A stretch of DNA of 64,000 bases from JAGQKC01 sp965223675 (GTDB lineage Bacteria > Nitrospirota > Nitrospiria > Nitrospirales > UBA8639). A program made the position numbers and the translations under genes. The stretch lies in NCBI GenBank assembly GCA_965223675.1, contig OZ245013.1:1674001-1738000 (forward strand), written 5' to 3'. Positions 45,135 through 53,087 of the stretch are shown piece after piece (position 1 is the first letter of the stretch; each line of letters starts with the position of its first letter). Under the pieces are notes generated by a model. That model was given only the letters and a program-made list of their open reading frames with translations. It was not told where the DNA came from and searched no databases.

Positions 45135-45151
45135 AGCAACCATGATGCCAA
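45135..45151 (-). promoter_or_regulatory. Sigma-54 promoter for the flgB-flgE operon
   Basis: On the minus strand TTGGCATCATGGTTGCT. TGGCA and TTGCT match the -24/-12 consensus with correct spacing. It shares TTGGCAT and TTGCTG with the fliL promoter. A small stem (GCCTGTAGGC) lies between it and flgB. Confidence 0.8.
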
Positions 45152-45350
45152 GCCATCGTACAGTCTCACCATGAGAAGACCATTCATTTTTGCGATCTAG
45201 AATGCTTTTCCCTTCATCTGTTCTATTCTGTTATTGAACGTCGAAGAAGTTCCGCGTTTCTTTTTCAGGTGTTTTTTTCCTATGTGGCATTCTTTGCCTA
45301 CTTAGGCTCCATCAATTCATGATTTTTTCTGATCAAAAGAGAATGCGTCT

Positions 45351-46736
45351 TCATGACACATCAAGATCGTTGAGGCCTCCTAACTGTCGATACTCACGTA
45401 ATTTATTGCGTAAGGTACGAATACTGATCCCGAGTGTTCTTGCTGCATGAGTCCGGTTTCCGCCATGTCGATCCAATACTCGAAAAATAAGATCCCGTTC
45501 CATTTCCCAAATGGAGCCTGTGGGTTGAGGCAATGGTGTCGGCGTATTGACGACAGGTTCTTCAAACGTGACATGCGGGATACGCAAGGAACCTGAATCT
45601 GACAACAGCACCGCACGTTCAATCACATTTTCAAGTTCCCGAACATTTCCACGCCAACGGCGCGTCTTCAAGTAATTCATCGCCTCTTCAGAAATATTGA
45701 CGCTTGGACGACCATTCCGTTGACACGATTGATGAGCAAAATGTTTGATCAAAATTTCAATATCTTCTGGCCGTTCGCGCAATGGGGGAATTGTCACAGG
45801 CATCACACTCAGGCGATAGTAGACATCTTCTCGAAAACGTCCACTCTGAACTTCCTGCATGAGATTACGATTGGTCGTCGCGATAACACGCACATCTATT
45901 TGAATGGGATTTCGAGAGCCAAGTCGATCAACCTCTCTTTCCTGCAACACTCGCAACAACTTTGCCTGAAGTCCTAAGGTCATCTCCCCAATTTCATCTA
46001 ACAACAATGTGCCTTGGTGGGCGAGTTCAAATTTTCCACAGCGACGCGCCATCGCTCCAGTAAATGCACCTTTTTCATACCCAAACAACTCGCTCTCCAA
46101 AAGACCTTCCGGGAGTGCGGCACAGTTCACGGCCACAAATGGTTGGTTCGCTCGAGGACTGTTTCGATGAACATAGCGAGCCAAGACTTCCTTGCCAGTC
46201 CCACTTTCACCTTGAATAAGGATCGTCGCTTGGCTTGCGGCCACGGTCTCTAACGTCTTCAATGTTTCAAGGACCCGTTCATTACGGGTGAGAAATCCAA
46301 CTGATTCAGCATCCTTTGTACCAATTCCAGCATTATCCGATTTCTGGCTGTATTCTTCATTTTTAATCCGAGAGACAACTTCCTCAAGTTTCTCGGTAGG
46401 AAATGGTTTTTGAAGAAATTCTGTGGCTCCCGACTTGACGGCTTCGACTGCTGTTTCTAGAGAACCATACGCTGACATCATCACGACCGGAACTTGATTG
46501 CCGGACATTCTGATATCACGTAACATATCTATGCCGCTTTTTCCTGGCAAATTGACATCAGCTAAAATCAAGCTTGCCCCATTTCGTTGAAGCCATTCCA
46601 TACCTTCACGACTATCATTGACCACCGAAACCTCATATCCATGTCCTCCTAGTGTTTGTGACAAGGCCATCTGCAATTGGACATCGTCCTCCACAACTAA
46701 GATGGGTTGCTTTTCATACCACTCCATTTGTGTCAT
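45351..46736 (-). CDS. flrC: Sigma-54 activator, FlrC/FleR-like NtrC-family regulator
   Basis: A 461-aa response regulator. The receiver has phospho-acceptor D60 (LILADVNLPG). The AAA+ domain has Walker A GESGTGKEVLARY, the sigma-54 contact loop GAFTGA and the DEIGEM motif. A C-terminal Fis-type helix-turn-helix follows (THAARTLGISIRTLRNKLREY). ATG at 46736 overlaps the kinase stop as ATGA and has agaggagatcggt, so the longer frame to 46763 is not used. It likely activates the two sigma-54 promoters in this window (inference). The symbol is by analogy to the flagellar FlrBC pair. Confidence 0.88.
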   Translation of the reverse strand: MTQMEWYEKQPILVVEDDVQLQMALSQTLGGHGYEVSVVNDSREGMEWLQRNGASLILADVNLPGKSGIDMLRDIRMSGNQVPVVMMSAYGSLETAVEAVKSGATEFLQKPFPTEKLEEVVSRIKNEEYSQKSDNAGIGTKDAESVGFLTRNERVLETLKTLETVAASQATILIQGESGTGKEVLARYVHRNSPRANQPFVAVNCAALPEGLLESELFGYEKGAFTGAMARRCGKFELAHQGTLLLDEIGEMTLGLQAKLLRVLQEREVDRLGSRNPIQIDVRVIATTNRNLMQEVQSGRFREDVYYRLSVMPVTIPPLRERPEDIEILIKHFAHQSCQRNGRPSVNISEEAMNYLKTRRWRGNVRELENVIERAVLLSDSGSLRIPHVTFEEPVVNTPTPLPQPTGSIWEMERDLIFRVLDRHGGNRTHAARTLGISIRTLRNKLREYRQLGGLNDLDVS

Positions 46737-47932
46737 ACCGATCTCCTCTGTTGTGGAAAACATAAGGACACCACCGTCCCTTGCCCCTCTTGGCTACAGA
46801 CATTGATTGTTCCTTGATGAGCATCCATGACATCTTTGACGATGGATAGTCCTAATCCTGTTCTACCATTGTGTGTTGAAAAAAAAGGTTGACAAATTTG
46901 AGAAAGATTTTCTTTTTTAATTCCACATCCGTGATCACGCACACAGATGAGAATGTCGGTCCTGCCATCTTGCTCTTGCCCTTTTGTCAATGTCTGTTGT
47001 GGAACCCTTCGACACTCTACTTCAATGGTCTCGCCATGTGTTGAGGCGAAAATGGCATTATTGACGAGATTGAGACAAGCTTGCTGCAAAAGCACACCAT
47101 CGCCTTCAATCACTTCCGCATCAATAGAGACCGTTCTTTTCAAGCAAATCTGACGATCTCTGAGCGGTTGTGTCAGAAGAAGTTCGACTTGGTCGAAGAG
47201 TGAATGTACGTTTAGGGTGCCAAGGACCGCCTGACGCGGCTTAGAAGATCCAGACAAGTTATTGACCAGTTCCACGAGCAAACGTACCGATTGCAAAAGA
47301 CGACTTCCGATTTTCTGATGTTCTGTATCATTGCACGATCGCCGATCGATCAATGATGCAAATAACTCGACGCTGGCTAATGAATTTCGAAGATCATGAG
47401 ATATTTTGGCCACACGTTCCCCTAATACTTTCATACGGTGCTCTTGCAAACCTTGAATTCGTTCGGCATTCATCTGATCTTCAATGACGAATCGCACCGT
47501 CATACAAGGCACAGTTCCTGGCGTTCCCAACACCTCTTCCCAACAATTCAACACGCGCCCTTGATACAAGAAGCTCGTAAATGGGACAGGAGGCCATCGT
47601 AATCGTTGCCAGGCTCGTTCAAGCGACTGTCCTCCAACCAAGAGATTTTCGATACCACAGATATCTTTAACAACTTGATTAGCCTGCTGAATGCGACCAT
47701 CTTGATGACTCAAGATCGCGCCTATTGGAAGGTGTTCAACTAATTTTGATAATTGATCTCGAATGAGAGAAATACGCTCTAACTTACTCTTTAGGCCTGT
47801 CGAAACTGCTCGTAACTCTAGATCAAGGTATCGAACCCTATCCAGTAAATGTTGATGTACGGTCTCGAAAGACTGATGCAGAGAATTCATTGGCTGTTCA
47901 GTTTCTTGTAGTTGATTCATGTCGTCATACAT
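46733..47932 (-). CDS. flrB: Cytoplasmic histidine kinase, FlrB/FleS-like
   Basis: A 399-aa kinase without membrane segments. A coiled coil (about 1-65) and PAS (about 65-165) are followed by HisKA with the phospho-acceptor His in AKISHDLRNSLAS. The HATPase has NLVNNAIFAS, RDHGCGIKKENL and GRTGLGLSIVKDVMDAHQG. It is coupled to flrC by an ATGA overlap and to the TPR gene upstream by TAATG. The usual role is to phosphorylate FlrC at a checkpoint of basal-body assembly. Confidence 0.88.
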   Translation of the reverse strand: MYDDMNQLQETEQPMNSLHQSFETVHQHLLDRVRYLDLELRAVSTGLKSKLERISLIRDQLSKLVEHLPIGAILSHQDGRIQQANQVVKDICGIENLLVGGQSLERAWQRLRWPPVPFTSFLYQGRVLNCWEEVLGTPGTVPCMTVRFVIEDQMNAERIQGLQEHRMKVLGERVAKISHDLRNSLASVELFASLIDRRSCNDTEHQKIGSRLLQSVRLLVELVNNLSGSSKPRQAVLGTLNVHSLFDQVELLLTQPLRDRQICLKRTVSIDAEVIEGDGVLLQQACLNLVNNAIFASTHGETIEVECRRVPQQTLTKGQEQDGRTDILICVRDHGCGIKKENLSQICQPFFSTHNGRTGLGLSIVKDVMDAHQGTINVCSQEGQGTVVSLCFPQQRRSV

Positions 47933-50022
47933 TAGGATGTACTATTCGTATGAATAAATTCATCGATTACTGCCGCGGCGGCGGCTCGAATCGTCATCTC
48001 TAAATCTTGGATATCTTGACCAGGTTGTCGAATGCCTTCTAACAACTTCTTCGCCATTTCCGGCTTTCCTGTCTCTTGATAGCACAGGGCTAAGCGAAAC
48101 TGCGCCCATGTCTTGGCTTCCGCGATAGACGCAGACTTTGCGATGGACTGGTAAAGAACGATCGCCTTGGCATACCGCTTCTGTTCATACAACAGATCAG
48201 CTAAAGCGATTTTGACTCCTAAAGTTGCGGAAGGACCATTAACCAACCGTTGATAATCTTTGATGGCCAGGTCATATTGTTTTAGCTCATAGTAGGCTCT
48301 TGCTCTTGCACGAAGAGCCTCAGTCTGTTTTTTCTGATCATGACCATGATCGAGCACCTCAGTTAAATGCTCAATAGACTGCTTGAAATGTTGCTCACTG
48401 ACATCAAGTTTTCCCTGAATCAACGAGACATCTTCTCTCCATTGTCCTTGGGGATACGCTTGGAGATAGGCTTGAGCCCTTTTGCGAATCAGCGCGGGTT
48501 CACGAATTTCTTTGGCAAGAACCACATAATCGAAAAGAATTTCTTCTTTTTGCTTCATGGCTGGATTGAGGTTAAGAATTTCGTCATACCATCTCATTGC
48601 CTGTCTGGAAAGACCAATGTGGCGATACGCCTCTGCTATCATACGCATCCATTCAGGGTTTTTCGGGAGGAAGCTGAACATCAACTGCTGCTTCTCATAG
48701 AATCGAAGAAGTTCTACCCATTGATGACGCTTCGCGTACGTACGAAATTGATCGACGAATATCGCTTCGAGAATCTCTTGCGCGCTCTTTTTCCACGGAT
48801 CGTGTTGTCCTGAGAGAGCCAATTGACCATAGGCGTCCATCGCACCTTCTATATCTCCAAGTTCTTCGTATCCTTTGGCCAAATAGAATTGCGCTTCCTC
48901 TGCCACATCCGACTCAGGAGCCTGGGCCAATAGCCTGGACGTTTCGATTACGCCATCCCATGAAACCGCTAGGTATATTTCCAGTGCATTTAATCTGTCA
49001 TACAACACTCTCCATTCGTCTTTGGAATGCTCCGAGGATAAGTACGAAACCACCCATCGAGTCAGTGCGGCTTCGCCTCGACGGCCTGGCTCTTCTTGTC
49101 TATAGCGAAGCGACGCTTCTTGAAAAAACCACAACGCGGCCATCTCACGGTGATTCTCAATTAAGTAATCGCCAATCTTATTTAAAGAATATCCAGCTTC
49201 GAGGGTTTGGGGATGTAGATTGTAGGCCGTGAGATACCAAGTGATTGCCTGTAACGGATCACCTAATTTGGCTTCGGATTCCGCATACCGATACGCAGCA
49301 GTAGCTGAGGCACGGATCAATTCTGGTTTTTCAACATCCACGACTTGATACCAATAATACGCTTGGTCCCAAGCCTGAGAAAAAGCCGTCGCATTCGCTA
49401 ACCCCAGTGCGCTTTCCAAATGATAACGAGCCCACTTGGGCTCGTGGACCAATCTTCGAAAAACGAGAGATGCCTCAATATACTGTGCTTCTTTCAAAAA
49501 ATTTTGGCCTGCATTCAGAAGAACTCCTCCGCTTAACGGGTGGTCGGCATAGGTCTCCAAAAATTCCTCAAATATGGCATTAGCTTCAGACGTCCATCCG
49601 GCTTCGTCATAGAGCTCCCCAATCCGACACAGTGCCCACGGGGCATAGGGACTTTGAGGGTCCCGATTACGCTGTGTCGACAATCGCTCAATCATATTCA
49701 ACGATTTTTTGTCCGGGGAATCGTCTTGAGCCGGCAACGAGGCCAGAGCATAGTGTGCCGCTTCTGCCAGGGTTCCTTCCGAATGATCTTTTAAGTATGC
49801 AAGAAAGCCTTGTCTTGCCTCTGTATATTCTCCGTGAGTCATCGCTTCGCGTGCCTTGTGAAATATCTCTGGTTCGACTATTTCTGTTGGATAGTGCCAT
49901 TCAAAATTTGAACAAGGTGAGGCATAGCTCACAACCGGCCCCATGAGAAGGCCTAATACGATAACGATTCCATACACCGGCTTTGGTCCTCTGTCCTTCT
50001 CCAACAGCCTAGAGAAAAGCAA
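47932..50022 (-). CDS. Exported tetratricopeptide-repeat protein coupled to flrBC
   Basis: A protein of up to 696 aa built of TPR-like helical repeats (for example ARAYYELKQYDLAIKDYQRL, LADLLYEQKRYAKAIVLYQS) after an N-terminal hydrophobic segment ending VSYASPC, which looks like a signal peptide, perhaps a lipoprotein type. The start is unclear: the frame opens with TTG at 50022, while GTG at 49977 would place the signal peptide right at the N-terminus. Its stop overlaps the kinase start (TAATG), so the two are co-translated. A periplasmic partner for a cytoplasmic kinase is not obvious; no specific function is recognized. Confidence 0.82.
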   Translation of the reverse strand: MLFSRLLEKDRGPKPVYGIVIVLGLLMGPVVSYASPCSNFEWHYPTEIVEPEIFHKAREAMTHGEYTEARQGFLAYLKDHSEGTLAEAAHYALASLPAQDDSPDKKSLNMIERLSTQRNRDPQSPYAPWALCRIGELYDEAGWTSEANAIFEEFLETYADHPLSGGVLLNAGQNFLKEAQYIEASLVFRRLVHEPKWARYHLESALGLANATAFSQAWDQAYYWYQVVDVEKPELIRASATAAYRYAESEAKLGDPLQAITWYLTAYNLHPQTLEAGYSLNKIGDYLIENHREMAALWFFQEASLRYRQEEPGRRGEAALTRWVVSYLSSEHSKDEWRVLYDRLNALEIYLAVSWDGVIETSRLLAQAPESDVAEEAQFYLAKGYEELGDIEGAMDAYGQLALSGQHDPWKKSAQEILEAIFVDQFRTYAKRHQWVELLRFYEKQQLMFSFLPKNPEWMRMIAEAYRHIGLSRQAMRWYDEILNLNPAMKQKEEILFDYVVLAKEIREPALIRKRAQAYLQAYPQGQWREDVSLIQGKLDVSEQHFKQSIEHLTEVLDHGHDQKKQTEALRARARAYYELKQYDLAIKDYQRLVNGPSATLGVKIALADLLYEQKRYAKAIVLYQSIAKSASIAEAKTWAQFRLALCYQETGKPEMAKKLLEGIRQPGQDIQDLEMTIRAAAAAVIDEFIHTNSTS

Positions 50023-50129
50023 GAACCAGACCGATGATTCTCATGAGGTCAAAACATCAGTGAGAGCGGGAGGTTACCAAGAATCTACGGGAAAAATAGA
50101 GAGAGGATGAGAAGTAGGAAAAGTAGGAG

Positions 50130-50153
50130 GAAACGTCAAATGGTTGACGTTTC
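50130..50153. terminator. Hairpin after the FleQ-like gene (terminator-like or operator)
   Basis: A perfect 10-bp inverted repeat GAAACGTCAA-atgg-TTGACGTTTC. On the minus strand it follows the stop of the regulator by about 75 bases and is followed by a C/T-rich stretch, not a clean T-run. It could equally be a binding site upstream of the TPR gene. Confidence 0.4.
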
Positions 50154-50229
50154 GGTCAAAAATATCATCTTCAAATACACACAACCAAAATGATGGGCTT
50201 CAAACATAGAGGCAGCTCTAGGTGAACAT

Positions 50230-51696
50230 TCACAATGAAGTCACTGCAGGGTCAGACTCTCGTCCCGCCCGATTAGCCACAATCTCAGCCAGAGATTTCT
50301 TTTTAAGTTTTTCGATGAGCGTTGTACGATTAATATGAAGAAGTTGTGCGGCTTTGCTTTTGACCCAATTGGTTCGTTCGAGAGCTTCAATAATCAATCG
50401 ATTCTCGAATTCTTCTACTGTGGAAGAGAGGTTGATACCCGCGACAGGAATGGCCGGAGGGATATTATGGACTGGAGTAGCATGAGGTGAACGAATTTTT
50501 TCTGGGAGATCCGCTAACTCAATTTGTCCCTCTCGCTTTAAGATGGCCATACGTTCAATGATATTTCCTAACTCCCGAACATTTCCTGGCCATTGGTAAC
50601 TGCAGAGAAGTGCCATAGCATCCTGAGACACTCCAGTTAATTTCGACTCCCGTCGATCATTGAATTGTTGCATGAAATGCTCAATTAATAAGGGAATATC
50701 TTCCGTTCGATGCCGCAATGGAGGCACTATAATGGGCACAACATTGAGGCGGTAGTAGAGATCTTCCCTGAATTGTTTGTTGGCAACCAGCTCTTCTAAA
50801 TCTTGGTTCGTTGCCGCAATGACACGCGCATCCGCCTTAAAGGTACGAGTCCCGCCAACACGTTCAAAGGTTTTCTCTTGTAACACACGCAGTAACTTAA
50901 CCTGCAAAGGAGGACTCAGATCTCCAATCTCATCCAAGAAAATCGTCCCGCCTGCGGCCAGCTCAAAACGCCCAACTCTCGTAGCCACGGCTCCAGTAAA
51001 TGCGCCTTTTTCATGACCAAACAGTTCACTCTCGAGTAGGGCTTCGGGAATCGCTCCGCAGTTCACGGGAATCAAACACCCTTTTCTGCGAGTACTATGA
51101 AAGTGAGTCGTTTGTGCGATCAGCTCTTTACCCGTCCCACTTTCTCCGAGTATTAAAACGGTACTATCCGAATCAGCTACACACTCAATGAGCCGAAAAA
51201 CCTCCTTCATGACTTCACTCGAACTAATAAGATTACCCAGGCCAAATTGACCTTTGACCGTTCGACGTAACTCAACATTTTCATTTCGTAATGTTTTGAC
51301 ACGCAACGCACTCTCGATCGTGGCACTTAAGACTTCAACCGAAAACGGTTTTTGTAAAAAATCAAATGCTCCCGCTTTAATGGCTTTGACCGCCATCTCC
51401 ACCGACCCATAGCCTGTCATCACAATCGTCACTGGTTGAGATGGTAAATCAGCCAGCTGTTCAACCAATTCAATACCGTTGATACCCGGAATCATGACAT
51501 CGGTCAGAAGAATATCGAATGGGGATTGCTGCAGTAGAGACAGCGCTTCTGCCCCTGTCTCTGCCTCCACGACTTGATGACCTTCGTCTTGAAGTTGCGC
51601 GCTAAGGGCTTCTCGAACATCTTGCTCATCCTCAACGAGCAAGATATGAGCATGCGAGAGACCTTGAGAGGACGCGTGTGAGTCAGAAGAGCCCAT
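50230..51696 (-). CDS. Sigma-54 activator, FleQ/FlrA-like candidate flagellar master regulator
   Basis: A 488-aa NtrC-family regulator. The receiver keeps phospho-acceptor D66 (LLTDVMIPG), unlike Pseudomonas FleQ. The AAA+ domain has GESGTGKELIAQT, the GAFTGA loop and LDEIGDLSPPLQVKLL. A Fis-type helix-turn-helix ends the protein (KSKAAQLLHINRTTLIEKL). The start is ATG with aaaaaggagggttt. It has its own sigma-70-like promoter with an inverted repeat over the -10. The position upstream of flrBC suggests the top of the flagellar cascade (inference). Confidence 0.87.
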   Translation of the reverse strand: MGSSDSHASSQGLSHAHILLVEDEQDVREALSAQLQDEGHQVVEAETGAEALSLLQQSPFDILLTDVMIPGINGIELVEQLADLPSQPVTIVMTGYGSVEMAVKAIKAGAFDFLQKPFSVEVLSATIESALRVKTLRNENVELRRTVKGQFGLGNLISSSEVMKEVFRLIECVADSDSTVLILGESGTGKELIAQTTHFHSTRRKGCLIPVNCGAIPEALLESELFGHEKGAFTGAVATRVGRFELAAGGTIFLDEIGDLSPPLQVKLLRVLQEKTFERVGGTRTFKADARVIAATNQDLEELVANKQFREDLYYRLNVVPIIVPPLRHRTEDIPLLIEHFMQQFNDRRESKLTGVSQDAMALLCSYQWPGNVRELGNIIERMAILKREGQIELADLPEKIRSPHATPVHNIPPAIPVAGINLSSTVEEFENRLIIEALERTNWVKSKAAQLLHINRTTLIEKLKKKSLAEIVANRAGRESDPAVTSL

Positions 51697-51756
51697 AAAC
51701 CCTCCTTTTTGCTGGACTTTTTTCCCAAATACTCAAAGCGTTTGTCTGAAAACCTC

Positions 51757-51780
51757 AATGTTAGGGGGATAGCTAACATT
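51757..51780. promoter_or_regulatory. Inverted-repeat operator over the FleQ-like gene promoter
   Basis: AATGTTAG-N8-CTAACATT, a perfect 8-base inverted repeat. It overlaps the -10 box by three bases and covers the likely start of transcription, a position suited to repression or autoregulation. Confidence 0.6.
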
Positions 51781-51805
51781 ATATGTGCAACAAAGGTCAA
51801 GTCAA
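51778..51805 (-). promoter_or_regulatory. Sigma-70-type promoter of the FleQ-like regulator
   Basis: On the minus strand TTGACT, 16 bases, TATAAT. The -10 is perfect and the -35 is 5/6. The start codon is about 75 bases downstream of the predicted transcription start. Confidence 0.7.
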
Positions 51806-52032
51806 AGCATAGAATTCTCAGACAATTTCGATCAATTTTCCCATTATCCCCTCGTTTATCTCGCCACCAGTGATAGTCCCGTTACTGTGAAAACATTTAT
51901 TTTTTATGACACTTCTGAGCAAATCCATGATTAACAGGATTAAAGAAGTTTTTCGCACATACCGAAAGAACTACCTAGACTAGAGAACCCGTGAGATCCT
52001 CGTCTCGTACTTCATGATCGGAGAAGTTTAGC

Positions 52033-52251
52033 ATGTCCGACAAAACGTCTATGCCTATTTTTATATTGTTCGATACGAAAACAGGCTATCTCTATGGACA
52101 TCTTTTCGCCGACGGTCCAGAAGACCCCTTTTTACACGAAGTCGTCGAATGGTGGGGAACCCATTGCTCAACCAGTCCCATCGGTGTTGATTATCCCGGG
52201 CTGACGCAAGCCCAGGCCAGTCTTACCTCCAGCACCCTGTCCTCGAATTAA
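52033..52251 (+). CDS. Small hypothetical protein
   Basis: A 72-aa frame on the plus strand, opposite to its neighbours. It has an ATG with cggagaag upstream at suitable distance. The N-terminal half (IFILFDTKTGYLYGHLFADG) looks like a folded beta segment; the C-terminus is Ser/Thr-rich. I do not recognize a family. It is followed by a convergent region with a GCAAAGT-type heptad tract. It could be spurious. Confidence 0.4.
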   Translation: MSDKTSMPIFILFDTKTGYLYGHLFADGPEDPFLHEVVEWWGTHCSTSPIGVDYPGLTQAQASLTSSTLSSN

Positions 52252-52259
52252 ACGCCTGA

Positions 52260-52390
52260 AGACAAACAACCTATTGCAAAATGAATATTTCAAATTGCAA
52301 AGTGTCGGACTAAGACAAAACGCATTTACCTTTATTTTCCACTTTAATTTTTCCCTTGTACATTGTGCACTATTCATTTTGCCTTCTTCT
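52260..52390. repeat. Heptad tract of the GCAAAGT type
   Basis: The left part has caaaatgaatatttcaaatt followed by gcaaagtg; the right part has cattgtgcactattcatttt plus gcc. The 7-base phrasing resembles that at 59540-59655 and differs from the GTGAAAA type. Confidence 0.5.
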
Positions 52391-52394
52391 TTGC

Positions 52395-53087
52395 TCACCG
52401 CAGCTCTGTCCAAATCGCGAGCCCCGACCTAAAGATAAGTTGCGTGTCATCCAAACTGAGTATCACAATATTATCATTGGATTGACTCTCGATCACATCT
52501 AAAGAATGCGGCAGGTCTTTTGAGAAAAACCCACCGGTAAAAGCCGAAAACCCTAATACCTGATTCGAGGTAATCACAACGACAACATGATTTTCTACGA
52601 TAATCTGTTTGAGCGATTCTCTTGGACGAATTTCTAGCGTTTTCCAACGACCGATTTCTCCTTGAAACCCATAGATGCGTCGTTCAGCCACGACGAGGAT
52701 CAACCGGGGGGTCACATAGGTTTCACGTACGTTTTCAGAAACATCAAGCTCCACCGTGCTCCAACGTTGGAGAGTGCCTGAATATCCCAAGAGGCGCAAA
52801 GAAGTATGAGCAAATCCTGTAATGCCTTTTGCTTGAATTTGCACAATACGCTCACCAGCCGCTAAAGGGATTCTGGCGATACCCTCCCCGCTGTGAATTC
52901 CCAACAATCGCCCTTGATTCACCGTTACCTCTACTTGATCTGTGATGGATTCTTGAGACCATACAGGACAATCTGGAATGATGAGAACAGAGATCAGCAA
53001 TCCGATCGTCCTCAATCTGCGAATGCTAAGCCCTTCACAGACTCTTGCTTTGCTATTCCAAGGCACGCCATCTAATTCCTCGACCAT
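52395..53087 (-). CDS. Exported protein of about five ~39-residue propeller-like repeats
   Basis: A 230-aa protein. A signal-like segment (about 28-44, TIGLLISVLIIPDCPVWSQ) is followed by repeats spaced 38-40 residues, each beginning with an aromatic/Gly turn (RLLGIHSG, RLLGYSG, IYGFQGE, VLGFSAF, LIFRSG), then in several cases a Trp strand (RWSTVEL, RWKTLEI, IWTEL) and a hydrophobic strand (RLILVVAE, HVVVVITS, NIVILSLD). This looks like beta-propeller blades. The ATG lies 16 bases inside the lptD end, so the two are co-transcribed. No family is recognized. An envelope role is plausible from context only. Confidence 0.75.
   Translation of the reverse strand: MVEELDGVPWNSKARVCEGLSIRRLRTIGLLISVLIIPDCPVWSQESITDQVEVTVNQGRLLGIHSGEGIARIPLAAGERIVQIQAKGITGFAHTSLRLLGYSGTLQRWSTVELDVSENVRETYVTPRLILVVAERRIYGFQGEIGRWKTLEIRPRESLKQIIVENHVVVVITSNQVLGFSAFTGGFFSKDLPHSLDVIESQSNDNIVILSLDDTQLIFRSGLAIWTELR

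Larger units (their letters stand above)
51697..52032. other. Divergent intergenic region
   Basis: It separates the regulator (minus) from a small plus-strand frame. It contains the promoter and inverted repeat listed separately. I see nothing else. Confidence 0.5.
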
